This document shows, piece after piece, positions 61,785-64,000 of a DNA stretch of 64,000 nt. The DNA is taken from contig NC_071354.1 of assembly GCF_943734655.1 (NCBI RefSeq), forward strand, positions 142,941,642 to 143,005,641, in the 5' to 3' direction. Position 1 is the first letter of the stretch. Each line of letters starts with the position of its first letter. A program made the position numbers and the translations under genes. The notes below the pieces were generated by a model that worked only from the letters and a program-made list of their open reading frames with translations, made no database searches and was not told the DNA's origin. The DNA comes from Sabethes cyaneus. Taxonomy: Eukaryota > Arthropoda > Insecta > Diptera > Culicidae.

Positions 61785-64000
61785 AAGTATGCAAAGTTGC
61801 TTATTCACATGAACTCTTTATACACACCAAGTTTTATTGAATTCTGAGAGGGTCAAGCCAGCCTCTGGTTGAGTTGGCGTGAAATCCAATATAACTTGCT
61901 GTCTCATTCGCAACTCACTGGTGAGAACACGTGACGCTTTTCTTACTTGCAGTTAATAACTTGTTTGCCAAACTCCAAAGTTTGGTTCATCACCAGTGTC
62001 AGTGAAATAATCAAGTAAAATGACAAGTCCAACTCTTTTAAAAGGACTTAATAATAATTTTTCTAGCAGTCTCTAATAAGACGAATATATAAAAATACTG
62101 CGCATGTTTTCGTATCAATGCTAACTTTAGGCATCGAAATTCACGACACAGTGCCATTAGTCACTCTTCGGACGATAGCATCTGATTTTGATAGTCACGC
62201 TTTTCCCTGCAATCCTACTGTATGCTCGACTGGCATGGCAAAAATACATTCACTTTATGTCCACTAAACGGCAACTTAACAAGGTCAATGTTAACTGTTT
62301 CACCATGTGGTAAAGGTATCTAGGCTGGCGTGCTAGGTCTGAATGTAGCATGAGACTTTATTTTATTACTGGCAAAAATAAATTCACGGTTAATCAGGAA
62401 CCAAATGTCAGGCCATAAACTAGAGTGAAGCAATCGATAAGGTATAACTGGACGAAATAAATCAATTTTATAAAGTTTTATTAATCGGCTGAAACAAACC
62501 ATGAAATATGGAAACGGTTTATGATTGCTCTATTCTATTATCATCAAGTGACATCGTGATTATATTGTTATTTGTCTAAATAGAAGGGGATCATATAATA
62601 TTTATATACAAAATTTACCTATAAATATTAGGGCTGAAATAATATACCTATATCTAGTTTGTTTTAAAATTTATGAACATTAAAAACTAATCAGGTAAAT
62701 TATATCTTATTTTCAGAACCTAAAGTATATTACACTGCTTAGTAATGTGTATTAGTATAGGCAAAACGTATTGAATAACCTGGAGCAGGGTTCAAAGTAA
62801 CAATAGCGCACGTGAAGGAAAAACATTTAGTAGAAATTCGGTTCAATTTGGTTGACAGACATATATAACCAATGATGCACATGTTTTAATTTGATGATTA
62901 GTCTGTGAATAAGACTCCAGAATGGAAAGTTTACTAAGAGAAAGACGTAAAGGAATAAACATAAATATGTAGAATAAATTGGACATGGTTGAACGCAGAT
63001 CTGTCGACGCTAAATTGACTAGCTGTTATATTCCTTTTACGTGTAGTACAACAGGAGGTATATAACGTTCAGCTTTCCAAGACATTATTATACACCTGCA
63101 GACTTGCCGGAATTGCCAGTGAAAAGAATCGCAAGCTAAGAAACCGCGGACTTGGAGCAGCCATTGATTTATGGACTTTTTCAAATCTAGTCAATCTACA
63201 ATATCATAATGTCATCCCAAATACATAATTCGAGCTTTCGGTATCCCGAAATAAAATAAGTCATTTAATTCTTAAGGTTAAAGAGTTATTATTACATTAA
63301 GGAGCAATAAATCGTCATTGATTTTGTAAATTTTAAAAGTAGTTTTTTTGCTTGAAATAAAAATTCCTGTTCATAAAAATATATTCTCTGTATACCATAA
63401 TGTATATCAGAATTGGCAAGAAGAATGCAATGTATACATTTCCAAAAATAGAGCCTTTGTTTTGGACCCAAAAATTGTACCGAAATTCGGAAAGCTAGTG
63501 ATTGCTCATTTCCCCTTAAAGTGCTTCAGTTTTTCAACTGAGGAAATATCAGTTGATAATTTAAGGGCTCATGAACCATCAATAATTTTCCTTTATTATT
63601 CATTACGTACCTAAAAGGATGATGTACGGATACAAGGAGCACTTTTTAAATTCAAGTCTGGTTTTTTACTCAATAATATGAGGGAGTAAACGCGTTTTCT
63701 TGCGAAGAACTCTGGTAAAAATATGTCTTGTTGTTTATAGTAAAGAGGCTATCAAGGCTGAACGAAACAACTGCTTTTGAAATTTGATAAATTATAAATT
63801 GTAATATAGTGCATAAGTATGAACGAGTTTATGAATTCGATGCATGTAAATCACAATCTCTAGGCGACTACCTACGAAGAAACAATATCACTAGAAGGGT
63901 AAACTTAAGAATTGCTGATTGCAAGAAAAATTTTGTTTTCAAATGACATAATACCACTTTTATTTAAATTGAATCGTTTCGGTATCTTCGGCGCACTTTG
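61785..64000. other. Unassigned AT-rich sequence
   Basis: About 2.2 kb to the window end with no recognisable gene, RNA gene or transposon. An 88-codon frame at 63348-63614 has no motif I recognise. Confidence 0.5.

Overview
The window is a gene-poor, transposon-rich stretch of eukaryotic DNA. It is AT-rich and contains no intact protein-coding gene that I can recognise. The mix of elements fits an insect with a large repeat-laden genome, most likely a culicine mosquito: tRNA-derived SINEs, RTE-type and Jockey-type LINEs, a LINE with an RNase H domain, Tc1/mariner relics, TA-target MITEs, and Helitron-like elements with an internal TCTG microsatellite. The species is an inference and I cannot fix it from sequence alone.

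Layout. Positions 1-1039 hold a minus-strand Helitron-like element cut by the window edge. Two more copies lie head to tail at 5696-12222 and 12223-14041. The first of these carries an uninterrupted TCTG array of about 4.47 kb, against 62 bp and 18 bp in its siblings. A decayed Tc1/mariner element (14291-18352) follows, with matching terminal repeats and TA flanks, and it has been filled by a LINE relic and a SINE. Between 18.4 and 26 kb there are foldback elements, SINEs (two with 13-bp target duplications), a TA-target MITE and a Helitron fragment.

The most complete element is at 26111-30276. It is an LTR retrotransposon with two identical 264-bp LTRs, a 5-bp target duplication, a primer-binding-site-like sequence and a polypurine tract, but no recognisable gag-pol. 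Its interior carries about 1.8 kb of a 62-bp tandem repeat made of two related half-units, each with a short dyad. It looks like a young non-autonomous element.

From 31 to 48 kb there is mostly unassignable sequence with scattered SINEs, a Jockey-like LINE, a Tc1-type transposase relic, two LINE C-terminal scraps and a nested pair of MITEs (41777-43780 enclosing 42709-43373). From 48 to 60 kb there are two minus-strand RTE-clade LINE relics, one abutting an oppositely oriented RTE fragment, and a Jockey-like LINE broken by a long-TIR MITE and by a SINE. At about 60.45-61.3 kb lies a minus-strand pseudogene of cytosolic methionyl-tRNA synthetase with a retained intron. It is the only trace of a cellular gene.

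The parts do not form a pathway. They record successive insertions, and several can be ordered in time because one element interrupts another and leaves target duplications. The best candidates for something undescribed are the LTR element with its hairpin-rich array and the giant TCTG expansion inside the Helitron-like copy.
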